Positions 18,511 to 27,200 of a DNA stretch of 35,020 nt are shown here, piece after piece. The position numbers and the translations under genes are program-made. The notes beneath the pieces are model-generated. The model was not told the origin of the DNA, searched no databases, and was given only the letters and a program-made list of their open reading frames with translations. Each line of letters begins with the position of its first letter. Within the stretch, counting starts at the first letter, position 1. Origin of the DNA: Xanthomonas populi. Its GTDB lineage: Bacteria; Pseudomonadota; Gammaproteobacteria; Xanthomonadales; Xanthomonadaceae. Location of the stretch: assembly GCF_002940065.1 (NCBI RefSeq), contig NZ_MDEJ01000006.1, positions 1 through 35,020 of the forward strand, written 5' to 3'.

Positions 18511-19242
18511 TCACGTCCCCTGCAGCAAACCAACAATCCGCCGCACACGCGCCACATCGGTACGCTGGTAATCGCCGCCCAGGTCGGTGATGTACGCATG
18601 CGGCGCATGCACTTGCGCTTCAACCGAGCCGCGCGATGAGGCGTGAAATTCGCGCGCACCGGTATTGGCACGCAACGCAAGCACATTGGTTTCGGACACA
18701 CCGGCGCCCGGCATCACGCTGATGCGCTCGCCCGCTTGACGCACCAATGCCGCAATGGTGTCCACACCTTCCAGCGCGCTCGCACGCGCACCCGAAGTCA
18801 GCACCCGCTCGCAACCCAGCGTGATCGCATCTTCCAGCGTGCACGACGGATCGGCACTGACATCGATCGCACGATGGAAGGTCACACCGAGCAAACCTGC
18901 TGCCTCAATCAACACACCCATCGTGGCCATATCGACCTGCCCATCCGGATCCAGCGCGCCCAACACCACACCATCGCAGCCCAGTCGCACGCATTGCTCT
19001 ACATCGCGCCGCATCACCTCGACCTCGGACGCATCGAACACGAAATCGCCAACGCGCGGACGGATCAACACATACAGCGGAATCTGCAATCGCTCACGCA
19101 CCACCGCCAGCGTGCCGAACGATGGGGTCAGCCCGCCGCCATCCAGGCCACCGCAGAGCTCGACACGCATTGCACCGCCTTCTTGCGCGGCCAATGCCGA
19201 ACCCACCGAATCGGCAGCGACTTCCAGTCCTAACGCGCTCAT
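18511..19242 (-). CDS. cutC: CutC family protein
   Basis: A 243-residue TIM-barrel protein (E. coli CutC 248). The typical segments are LEVAADSVGSALAAQEGGAMRVELCGGLDGGGLTPS, VLIRPRVGDFVF, GCDGVVLGALDPDGQVD, GVTFHRAID, LTSGARASALEGV, ISVMPGAGV and EFHASSRG. CutC was named for copper homeostasis, but a direct role in copper handling is disputed. The ATG at 19242 overlaps the TGA of the asparaginase gene (ATGA), so the two form one translationally coupled unit. Both genes are intact although broken insertion sequences lie on both sides. Confidence 0.92.
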   Translation of the reverse strand: MSALGLEVAADSVGSALAAQEGGAMRVELCGGLDGGGLTPSFGTLAVVRERLQIPLYVLIRPRVGDFVFDASEVEVMRRDVEQCVRLGCDGVVLGALDPDGQVDMATMGVLIEAAGLLGVTFHRAIDVSADPSCTLEDAITLGCERVLTSGARASALEGVDTIAALVRQAGERISVMPGAGVSETNVLALRANTGAREFHASSRGSVEAQVHAPHAYITDLGGDYQRTDVARVRRIVGLLQGT

Positions 19243-20303
19243 GCCGCAGGCTCGCTGGTGTAATGGCTTTCGCCGGGCAGCAGCAGGTCCTGTCGCTGCG
19301 CATCGCACACCGCGTAACTAAAACCCTTCTGGATCGCGAACGCACCCACCTCACCACGCTTGTTCATCGCCAAAAACCCTACCTGCAAGCTGCGGGTGAG
19401 TTCGGGCTTGCGCCGTAGCAGCCGCATGACCACTTCGCGGCAGGCCTCTGCCGGCGACTTTCCCTGGCGCATCATTTCCACCACCGCAAAACTGCCGACA
19501 TTGCGGATCACTTCTTCGCCAACGCCGGTCGAGGTGGCACCACCGACCTCGTTGTCCACATACAGGCCCGCACCGATGATCGGGCTGTCGCCGACGCGGC
19601 CGTGCATCTTCCACGCCATGCCGCTGGTGGTGCACGCGCCGGACAAGTTGCCGTGCGCATCCAGCGCGAGCATGCCGATGGTGTCGTGATTGTCCTTGCC
19701 GCCCGGCAACTTGGCATCGCGCCAGGCGCGGTTTTCGACGTTAGCCTCGGGCGAATACTTCGAGGTCTTCAGCCACTGCTTCCACGCTGCTTCCGAGCTG
19801 GGCGTCAGCAGTTTGGTCTTGGCAAAGCCCTGCTCCAACGCGAACTGACGCGCACCATCGCCGACCAACATCACGTGCGGGGTTTTCTCCATCACCGCGC
19901 GCGCCACCGAGATGGCATGCACCACATCTTCCAGCGACGCCACCGAGCCGCAATTGCCCAGGTGATCCATGATGCAAGCGTCCAGCGTCACCCGCCCATC
20001 TCGGTCCGGATAGCCGCCCAGCCCGACGGGGGGATTACTCGGGTCTGCTTCGGGCACACGCACGCCAGCTTCCACCGCATCCAGCGCGATACCGCCGGTA
20101 CTAAGGATCTTCCAGGCCTCCTGGTTGGCGGCAATGCCGAAATCCCAAGTGGAAATCACCCGCGCCGCGCCACTCGGCAACACCGCAACGCGACCGCCGG
20201 TGCCAGCACCGGTCGCCGCCTGCGCACGTGCGCCCCACCCAGCCAGGCCGGAAGCGATCGCAGCAAGCGTGGCGCTCTTGAGGAAGTGACGACGTTGGAT
20301 CAT
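19239..20303 (-). CDS. N4-(beta-N-acetylglucosaminyl)-L-asparaginase (glycosylasparaginase), exported
   Basis: A 354-residue N-terminal-nucleophile hydrolase. The start at 20303 has GGAG 7 nt upstream and gives a twin-arginine signal (RRHFLK, residues 4-9, then a hydrophobic stretch to about 28). The family pattern follows: STWDFGIAANQEAWKIL, GGIALDAVEAGVRVPEADPSN, LDACIMDHLGNCGSVA, NHDTIGMLALD with the autocleavage Thr208, GDSPIIGAGLYVDNEVGGATSTG. Cleavage before Thr208 would give alpha and beta chains. Such enzymes split the GlcNAc-asparagine bond; the exported form could act on glycopeptides, including plant ones. It is coupled with cutC downstream. Confidence 0.92.
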   Translation of the reverse strand: MIQRRHFLKSATLAAIASGLAGWGARAQAATGAGTGGRVAVLPSGAARVISTWDFGIAANQEAWKILSTGGIALDAVEAGVRVPEADPSNPPVGLGGYPDRDGRVTLDACIMDHLGNCGSVASLEDVVHAISVARAVMEKTPHVMLVGDGARQFALEQGFAKTKLLTPSSEAAWKQWLKTSKYSPEANVENRAWRDAKLPGGKDNHDTIGMLALDAHGNLSGACTTSGMAWKMHGRVGDSPIIGAGLYVDNEVGGATSTGVGEEVIRNVGSFAVVEMMRQGKSPAEACREVVMRLLRRKPELTRSLQVGFLAMNKRGEVGAFAIQKGFSYAVCDAQRQDLLLPGESHYTSEPAA

Positions 20304-20589
20304 CCGGGAACTCCATGAAGAGACAGGCAGCCGCACTGCACGGCGACAGCCTTCCATCATGCGGCAGCACTGCGTTCGGATAAACCGTATTGCGGCGCTG
20401 TCATATGCGGATCCGCGCACAACGCGCGGTCAAGGCTGTAAAGCTCCTTATCTCTTGCCGATCTGCCAGATCAGGCGTCGAGAGCCGGCGTGGTCGACCG
20501 ATAACCCACAGGTTTAAACGACCGCGGGAGAGCGAGGTCGCCACGCCGGAATCTCCTGGCAAACACCCGAACAGTTGCTGGAGTAGGCG

Positions 20590-20860
20590 CTCGTCACGAT
20601 CGCCAAGTTGGTCGGGTGGCGCCGCTGGCGCGCGACAGCGGCGGGGTGCGAGGTGCACGCAGCATCTGGGGCGGCAGAGCCTGCATGCGGCAGGTACTGT
20701 ACATGGCGGCGCTGATGGCGGTGCGCTTCACCCCGGCACTGCGCCACTTTTACCAACGGCTACGCACACAAGGCCAGGCCGGCAAGGTCGCCCTCGTAGC
20801 GGCGATGCGCAAATTGCTGGTCATCCTCAACGCCGAGATGCCAGACCAACTGGCGGCTGG
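20590..20860 (+). mobile_element. IS110-family transposase C-terminal remnant
   Basis: The translation holds VAPLARDSGGVRGARSIWGGRACMRQVLYMAALMAVR and then FYQRLRTQGQAGKVALVAAMRKLLVILNAEMPDQ, the Transposase_20 end of IS110 enzymes. The residues just before (AKLVG) are one frame off, so a single base is missing near 20613-20616. The N-terminal DEDD part is absent. It is not simply the missing half of the 17,820 remnant, since that copy keeps its own C-terminal end (both contain the string GTCATCCTCAACGCC). It is the remains of a second element. Confidence 0.8.
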
Positions 20861-20879
20861 CGCCGCCGGTTGCTCAAGA

Positions 20880-20929
20880 CAGTTGCTCTCCCGGGGGGAG
20901 AGGGGTTGGGTGAGGGTACGGAGCAACTG
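20880..20929. repeat. REP-like palindromic repeat
   Basis: CAGTTGCTC at 20880-20888 and GAGCAACTG at 20921-20929 are exact inverted repeats. Inside lies CTCTCCC-GGG-GGGAGAG followed by GGGTTGGGTGAGGG. The inner string resembles a widespread intergenic REP-type motif of proteobacteria (CCCTCACCCAACCCC on the other strand). It sits at the junction of the IS110 and IS5 remnants. Confidence 0.5.
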
Positions 20930-21690
20930 ATACCGCCCCACCCAGCAGCCAGTCGTCCGCCGCTGCCGGTGCGACAGGTATTCGCAGCGAGTGTGTCTGT
21001 GTTGCGGACCGGCATCCAGTGGAAAGCGCTACCCAAGCAGCGCGTTGGCAGTGCCAGCGCCATCCACAAACGCTTTCTTGAATGGCAGTCATCGGGGTTT
21101 TTCGAGGCGCTGTGGAAGGCCGGCTTGGCCGAGGACGAGCAGATATGGCTTGCATTGCCTGGCGCCGGTAGCGCGTGGACGCTGCCATGGTGAAGGCACC
21201 AATGGCCAAGGAAGCGGTCGGACCAAACCCGATCGATTCACGGAAAAAAGGAGCAAACGCCGCCTGTTGCTGGACGGGCGTGGCGTCCCGTGGTCGATCG
21301 TCGTGACCGGGGCCAACGTGCACGACAGCAAATCGCTGGAGTCGGTACTGGATTCCATCGTGATCAAGCGTTCAGAGACCATGCTATCGGCGCAGCAAGC
21401 ATCTGTGCGCCGATGCAGGCTATCGTGGCACGCCCTGCCTGCGCGCCATCGACAGGCACGGCTACATCCCGCACGTCGTGGATCGCCGCACGGAGGCCGA
21501 TCTCAAACGGCGCTCTCCCCGAAAAGAAGGCTAGGCGCTGGGTCGTGGAGGTCAGCCACCGCTGGTTCAACCGCTTGCGCAAACTTCTGGTGCGCGACGA
21601 AAAGCTGGCGCGTCGTGTCTTGGCACTCAACCATCTGGCTGCCGCGATCATCGCCTTCCGAAAGGTACCTTCGAAGAGTCATATAATTTA
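20925..21690 (+). mobile_element. IS5-family transposase remnant with several frameshifts
   Basis: Pieces of one IS5-type transposase lie in order in different frames: VLRTGIQWKALPKQRVGSAS with IHKRFLEWQSSGFFEALWKAGLAE (20,985-21,135), VKAPMAKEAVGPNPIDSRKKG (about 21,190-21,250), LLLDGRGVPWSIVVTGANVHD with LESVLDSIVIKR (21,260-21,370), CADAGYRGTPCLRAIDRHGYIPHVVDRR (21,405-21,500) and VVEVSHRWFNRLRKLLVRDEK with LNHLAAAIIAFRKVPSK (21,545-21,680). At least three frameshifts separate them, so it is inactive. The final frame reads into the MITE and takes its stop codon from it. The left end of the element is not seen. Confidence 0.8.
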
Positions 21691-21704
21691 CCGACAGATT
21701 CTAA

Positions 21705-21846
21705 GAGCGGCTAACAAAACGTAGCGAGCAGTCGTCAGGTGGGTGCGGACGGCGCGCTCAGAACCGGAGTGTACGAGTGGTACATGCCGATTCCGAGCAC
21801 CGGCCGCGCCCGCCTGGCAGCTGCGCAGTAGTTTTGTTAGCTGCTC
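21705..21846. mobile_element. 142-bp palindromic MITE with TAA target duplication
   Basis: The left end GAGCGGCTAACAAAAC (21,705-21,720) and the right end GTTTTGTTAGCTGCTC (21,831-21,846) are inverted repeats with one mismatch. The pairing continues inward with scattered mismatches almost to the centre (near 21,775), so the whole element can fold into one long hairpin. TAA directly flanks both ends (21,702-21,704 and 21,847-21,849), as expected for a 3-bp target duplication. It has no coding capacity. The 3-bp TNA-type duplication fits IS5-family subgroups, and it abuts an IS5 remnant. It lies 58 nt past the end of the GNAT gene. Confidence 0.75.
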
Positions 21847-21904
21847 TAAGCCGCTTAGCACATCGACCGCGGCCAGCAGCGACTCAACCTGCATACCACA
21901 GGTT

Positions 21905-22477
21905 CTACGCGCCAGCAGGCTGATCGTCATCGCGCAACTTGCTGGTCAGCACATGGTCGCGCCACACGCCGTTCAATTGCAGATAACGCCGCGCGTAGCC
22001 TTCGATCTCAAATCCCAACCGCTGCAGCACACGCGCACTGCGCAGATTGTCCGGAACGTATTGCGCCATCACCCGATGCAGGCCAAGCGGGCCGAACACA
22101 AATGCGATGCCCTGCGTGGCCGCCCACTGGATCAACCCGCGCCCCTGATGCTCCGCATCCAGCCCATAGCCCAGATGGCAGCCCTGGAAGGCGCCGCGCT
22201 GGATCTGGGTGAAGCCGACAGTGCCGATCACCTGTGCGTCGCGCAGCAACACCAATTGCAATTCGCGTTGGCCGGGCAGCGCGGTGCGATAGGCGATGCT
22301 CAGGCGCCGCCAGCCATCGGTGGTGTAGAACGCGGGCGGTCTCAGTGGCATCGCACCAGACAGATGCGCGCGATTACGGGCGTGGTACTCGGCCATCGCA
22401 GCCGGATCGACAACCGCCAGATCGCAAAGCACAACAGCGTCGGCATGATGAACTGGTGCGAAGACGGGAAGACTCAT
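21905..22477 (-). CDS. GNAT family N-acetyltransferase (RimJ/RimL type)
   Basis: A 190-residue protein of the GNAT fold. The acetyl-CoA motif reads GYGLDAEHQGRGLIQWA, and the C-terminal half has LHRVMAQYVPDNLRSARVLQRLGFEIEGYARRYLQLNGVWRDHVL, the signature of RimJ/RimL-like enzymes that acetylate N-terminal amino groups or small amines. The substrate is unknown. It follows chpC by 50 nt in the same direction and may be transcribed from the Pil-Chp operon, although no functional link is apparent from the sequence. Confidence 0.88.
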   Translation of the reverse strand: MSLPVFAPVHHADAVVLCDLAVVDPAAMAEYHARNRAHLSGAMPLRPPAFYTTDGWRRLSIAYRTALPGQRELQLVLLRDAQVIGTVGFTQIQRGAFQGCHLGYGLDAEHQGRGLIQWAATQGIAFVFGPLGLHRVMAQYVPDNLRSARVLQRLGFEIEGYARRYLQLNGVWRDHVLTSKLRDDDQPAGA

Positions 22478-22527
22478 GCCGAATGCGCGTGCAGCTGCCG
22501 GCCGCGCAGTCGTCCTGCCAGCAGCGC

Positions 22528-23004
22528 TTAAGCGGCAACCGCCGCAAGCGCCTGCGCGACCTGTGCCTCAATGGCGTCCAGATTCGGCAGCAGTGCGCTC
22601 TGCTCGCCCAGCAGCACGCGCATGTGCACGCCGTCCGGCAGCGCGTCTTCGGATGCGTCGGCCAGCAAGCCGTCGCGCGGCACCGAGATCAGTTGCGGGA
22701 ACGATGCGGTGAGCAAAGCGAAGTACGGCAGCGCCGGATTGCCACCCAGCGCCTTCAGCACGATCACCTTGTTGTTGACCGCAGCAGGCTCTTCGCCCAT
22801 GCCGCTGAGGCGTGCAAACGAGAGCAACGGCACTTTCCAGCCGTACCAGTCGATGCGCCCGACCACCCAGCGCGGCATGTCGGCCATCGGCTCGACCGCT
22901 ACCCGAGACATCACCTCGGCCACCGTGGCATTCGGCAGCAGCACGCGCTCCTGTCCGGCCTGGATCAGGACGCCGCGGATTTCGTCATTGTTGGCGTAGC
23001 TCAT
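22528..23004 (-). CDS. chpC: CheW-like adaptor ChpC of the Pil-Chp system
   Basis: A 158-residue CheW-domain protein: EIRGVLIQAGQERVLLPNATVAEVM at the start, WVVGRIDWYGWKVPLLSFARL in the middle and NKVIVLKAL later. ChpC proteins are thought to couple receptors to the ChpA kinase in type IV pilus control. It is the last chemosensory gene of the cluster, 34 nt after chpB, the usual order in Xanthomonadaceae. It differs clearly from the other adaptor, PilI, so the array probably has two non-equivalent couplers. Confidence 0.88.
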   Translation of the reverse strand: MSYANNDEIRGVLIQAGQERVLLPNATVAEVMSRVAVEPMADMPRWVVGRIDWYGWKVPLLSFARLSGMGEEPAAVNNKVIVLKALGGNPALPYFALLTASFPQLISVPRDGLLADASEDALPDGVHMRVLLGEQSALLPNLDAIEAQVAQALAAVAA

Positions 23005-23038
23005 CGCACGTGTTCCGATCTAAGAGGAAGCGCCCGGC

Positions 23039-24289
23039 TTATGCCGGCCAGCGCTGTGCCAACGCCTGCGCCAACTGCGTAGGGTCGCCGGTCAAAATGC
23101 CTTGGCGTGCCAGACGCGCAGCCGCGGCCGGGTCGTAACAACCATCGGCGGACTGACCCGCCAACCAACCGCCCTGCTGTGCCAGCGCCAGCGACGCATC
23201 GACCAGCGCCTCGTTGGCACCGCTGAGCATCAGCAACGCACTGTCGGCCGGCGGCAGCGCTGCCACCAGCGCGGCAGGGTCGCTCTGCGCGATAAAGGCC
23301 AAGGCACCCGCATGCTGCCGCACACCGACTTCTTCAGGCATCACATACACCTTGCCCGCCACGATCACCTGGCCGACTTCCCCCAGTTCGACCGGCAACG
23401 CAGACACGCGCCCCATCTGCCGCACCAGGTTGCCGTACTGGCCACCATCCAGCGTCATGCGCACCAGCACGGCGCGCGGAAACTGCGGCGGCAGCGCGGC
23501 CAACAGGCGCCGGATCGCATCCGGGCCACCGATGCCGGCCATCACCAGCACCGCACCGGTGGTTTCGCCGGTCTGATCCAACTTCACCAGCGACAGACCG
23601 CCTGTCGACAGCGCCGCACCGGTGGCTTGGCCGGTCTGATCCAACTCCACCAGCGACAGACCACCGGTCGACAGCGCCGCCACGTCCAGCTCGGCGCGCG
23701 GGCGCACTAGCACGGCGACCTCATCGACCAGGCCCCAGGTGCTGGAATCGCCCAGCGACAGACCCGGTTTGCCGTCAACGGCCGCAGCATCGGCAGTGCC
23801 GCCTGCACGCGTGAAAAATCCATCGCTGGGAATGCGTTCAAAGATCTGAGCGGCCGCTTCCAGATGCTGATCCAGCTGCAGATCCGAATGCTGGCGCGGT
23901 GCCAATTCCAGGCCCGGCTCGGGCTGCAGCGACGGCTCGCTCTCGGTGCCCGGTGGCAACACGTCGGCATGGCCGTGCAGCTTGGCGGCCAGATGGCGCA
24001 CCCAACGCTGCGCTTCCCAGCCTTCGCGGCGCACGGTCAGGTCGGCCTCCTCGAAGATCACCGTGACGCCCGGCATGTTGAAGGCCGGCTCCAGCGCTTC
24101 GAGTGCGTCTTCGATCGAGGGCTCCAGCGAGACCAGCACTGCTACCGGTTCGGCATCGCGCAGCATCTGCACGTCCACCGCCGACGGCTCGTCTTCCAGC
24201 ACCACATGCGCGCCGGCCAGACCGAGTGCTTCACGCAGGCGCTCACGCGCCGGCCCGGGCCGGCCCAGCAGGGCGACCGGCGTTCCCAT
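23039..24289 (-). CDS. chpB: CheB-like protein ChpB with degenerate esterase site
   Basis: A 416-residue protein in the position of the ChpB methylesterase. The start at 24289 lies 7 nt after the chpA stop. Residues 4-106 resemble a receiver but lack the phospho-accepting aspartate (VLVSLEP where VLLDLxMP is expected). A variable linker follows, with a 21-residue direct duplication at 204-224 and 225-245. Residues about 247-400 align with the CheB esterase domain, but the nucleophile motif GASTGG reads MAGIGG (Ser to Gly252), QHM reads VRM (His to Arg277), and the LTGMGxDG loop reads LSGANEA, without the catalytic Asp. It is therefore unlikely to be an active esterase; a scaffold role is possible. 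Confidence 0.85.
   Translation of the reverse strand: MGTPVALLGRPGPARERLREALGLAGAHVVLEDEPSAVDVQMLRDAEPVAVLVSLEPSIEDALEALEPAFNMPGVTVIFEEADLTVRREGWEAQRWVRHLAAKLHGHADVLPPGTESEPSLQPEPGLELAPRQHSDLQLDQHLEAAAQIFERIPSDGFFTRAGGTADAAAVDGKPGLSLGDSSTWGLVDEVAVLVRPRAELDVAALSTGGLSLVELDQTGQATGAALSTGGLSLVKLDQTGETTGAVLVMAGIGGPDAIRRLLAALPPQFPRAVLVRMTLDGGQYGNLVRQMGRVSALPVELGEVGQVIVAGKVYVMPEEVGVRQHAGALAFIAQSDPAALVAALPPADSALLMLSGANEALVDASLALAQQGGWLAGQSADGCYDPAAAARLARQGILTGDPTQLAQALAQRWPA
23553..23678 (-). repeat. Tandem duplication of a 63-bp unit inside chpB
   Basis: Units 23,553-23,615 and 23,616-23,678 are near-identical, in-frame direct repeats. They encode AALSTGGLSLVELDQTGQATG and then the same with E to K and QA to ET changes. 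The few differences show that the duplication is not brand new, or that it has been under drift. Confidence 0.9.
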
Positions 24290-24296
24290 TGCGCCA

Positions 24297-27200
24297 TTAT
24301 TCTCGGACACGGGCGATCCCCAGCAGGTCATACACGTTTCGCATCAGATCCAACTCTTGGTATGGCTTGCCCAGATAACGTTGCACACCGATCTCGAAGG
24401 CACGCTGGCGATGCTTCTCGCCACTGCGCGAGGTGATCATCACGATCGGCACCGCCTTGAAGCGCGAGTCGGCACGCATCGCGGTCGCCAGTTCGTAGCC
24501 GTCCATGCGCGGCATTTCGATATCCAGCAGCATCAGGTCGGGCACGCGCTCTTCGAGCAGCTCCAGTGCCTCCACACCATCGCGTGCGGTGGTGACGTCC
24601 AGATTGTGGCGTTCCAGCACGCGGCTGGTGACCTTGCGCATGGTCAGCGAATCGTCGACCACCATCACCAACGGCACCTGGCGCTGTGCTTCGGCCGGCG
24701 TTTCCAGCGCCCGACGCGCTGGCTGGCTGAGATAGCGACGCACCAGCGGGGCCACGTCCAGGATCACCACCACGCGGCCATCGCCGGTGATGGTGGCACC
24801 GTAGATACCAGGCACCGAGGCGATCTGCAGGCCCACCGGCTTGACCACGATTTCGCGGTTGCCCAGCACCTGGTCGATCGCCACCGCCGCGCGCAGGTCG
24901 CCCGCACGCACCAGCAGCAACGGCACCTGCGCCTGGCCATCGGCACGCGCGGCGACCTGTCCGACCAGCGCGCCAAGGTCGTGCAGCACGTACGCTTCGC
25001 CAGCGTAGTGGTAACCACCCTCGCCCGACTCGTAACGGGTGCGCGAGATGCGGCCGATACCGCTGACTGACCCCACAGGCACCGCGAAGGTGGTGTCGCC
25101 GATCCGCACAAAAACCGCCTGGGTGACCGCCAGCGTCTGCGGCAGGCGCAGGGTGAAGGTGACGCCCCGGCCGCGCACCGAGTGGATGTCCACCGAGCCG
25201 CCGAGCTGACGCACTTCGTTGCGCACCACGTCCATGCCCACGCCACGGCCAGCCAGCTGGCTGACCTGCTCGGAGGTGCTGAACCCGGAAGCAAAGATCA
25301 GCCCATCCAGTTCGGCATCGCTGAGCTCCTGGCCGGGTTCGATCAGGCCACGCTGTTCGCCGCGGCGACGGATCGCTTCGCGGTCCAGCCCGGCGCCGTC
25401 GTCGGCCACGTCCAGCACGATTTCCGAGCCTTCGCGACGCAGACGGATTGCGATGCTGCCTTCTTCCGGCTTGCCTGCGTCGCGGCGTTGGTCCGGCGTT
25501 TCCAGGCCATGCGCCACCGAGTTGCGCAGCATGTGTTCCAACGGCGCGACCATGCGATCGAGCACGTTGCGATCCAGTTCGCCGTGGGTGCCTTCCAGCA
25601 GCAGATGCACCTGCTTGCCAGTGTCGCTGGCCGCCTGGCGCACCACACGGCGCAGACGCGGCACCAGGCCGTCGAACGGCACCATGCGCGCGCGCATCAG
25701 GCCATCCTGCAGTTCGGAGATGACGCGCGACTGCTGTTGCAGCAGGCCGTCGTACTGGCGAGAGAGATCGTCCAGCACCCCTTGCAGACCGCCCAAGTCG
25801 GCAGCCGATTCGTTCAACGCGCGGCTGAGCTGCTGCAGGGTGGAGAAACGGTCCAGTTCCAGCGGATCGAAGGTGCGATCGCCCTGGTCCTGCTCGCGCT
25901 GATACCGCGCAACGATTTGCGCTTCGGTTTCCAGATCAAGACGGCGCAACTGATCGCGCAGACGCGTGTTGGTGCGATCCAGCTCGCCCATGGCGCCGCG
26001 GAATGCGCCCAACTGCTGCTCGAGGCGCGAACGGTAGATCGCCACCTCGCCGGCATGGTTGACCAGGCGATCGAGCAGGTCGGCGCGCACTCGCACCTGT
26101 TCCTGCTGCACGCGCGGCAGCAAATCTCCTTCGCTCTGACCTTCGACCGGAACCGGTGCCGACAACGGTGCCGGTTCCACCGAGGCCTTGGCGATCGCAC
26201 GCACATCAGCGTCGCTGGGCGGTGCCGCATTGCGGCCACGGGTACGGGTTTCGAAGGCTTCCACCAGGTCGGCCGGCATCGCAACGGCGCGGTGCATGCC
26301 GGTGCGGGTCAACAACTGATGCAGACGGTCGAAGCCGCGCTCGAACAGGCGCACGTCGTCGCGATCGATGTCGGTGCGGTTGGCCGCCACGGCTTCGAGC
26401 AGCGATTCGATCGCATGGCCTAGGTCGCCGATGGCGTTGATGCCGGCCATGCGTGCGCCGCCCTTGAGCGTGTGCAGATCGCGCTGCAGTCCGTTGAGGA
26501 CATCGCGGTCTTCGGGCACTTCGCGCATGCGAGCGATCAGGCCATCGCAATGGTCGAGCAGATCGCGCCCTTCCTCGACGAAGATGTCGACCAATTCGCC
26601 ATCGAGCTGATCGAAGTTGAGCGGGCCGATATCGAAGGCTGCGCCGGCATCGTTGGCGGTGGTATCGGCCGGTGTGGCTTCTTCCACGGGTGCGCTGAAG
26701 GCTGTAGCTGCAGCATCTTCTTGTTCGCTAGCCGGTTCGATGTGCTCGACGTGTTCGGCTGGCTCAATGGGTTCGACGTGATCGGCGGGTTCAACGTGAT
26801 CGGTCACGGCGGCCGCGTCGAGCGTTGTGTGTTCGTCGCTGTGTTGTGCGCTGGCGTTGGCGTACGTGTTGCCATCGGCGTCTGCATCAGCAACCGCGTC
26901 AGCATGCAGCTCGCGTGCGATTTCGGACTGTGGATCGCCAGTCTCTTCGACCTGATCGGCCACTTTCGCCATCTCGAAGGCTTGCAACGACTCGACGCTG
27001 TGCTCGGGTAGAGCTTCGGTTGTGTGCTCGATCTCTGCAGTTTGTTCGGGTTCTGCTGTCTGTTGTGCCTGTGCAGTCTGCTCTAGTTCCACAGCGTATT
27101 CGGCTTCGGCAGCATGCTCGTGCGCTTGTGCGTCCGACTGCGCCTGCTCGTTCGAATCGTGCGGCAACGCTGCATCGCTTTGCTGCGCTAACTCGTCAGC

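Noticed and set aside
25182-26423. Long open frame on the plus strand opposite chpA (413 codons)
   Set aside because: It lies antisense to well-conserved CheA domains and is rich in Gln, His and Arg as shadow frames are in GC-rich DNA; no family motif.
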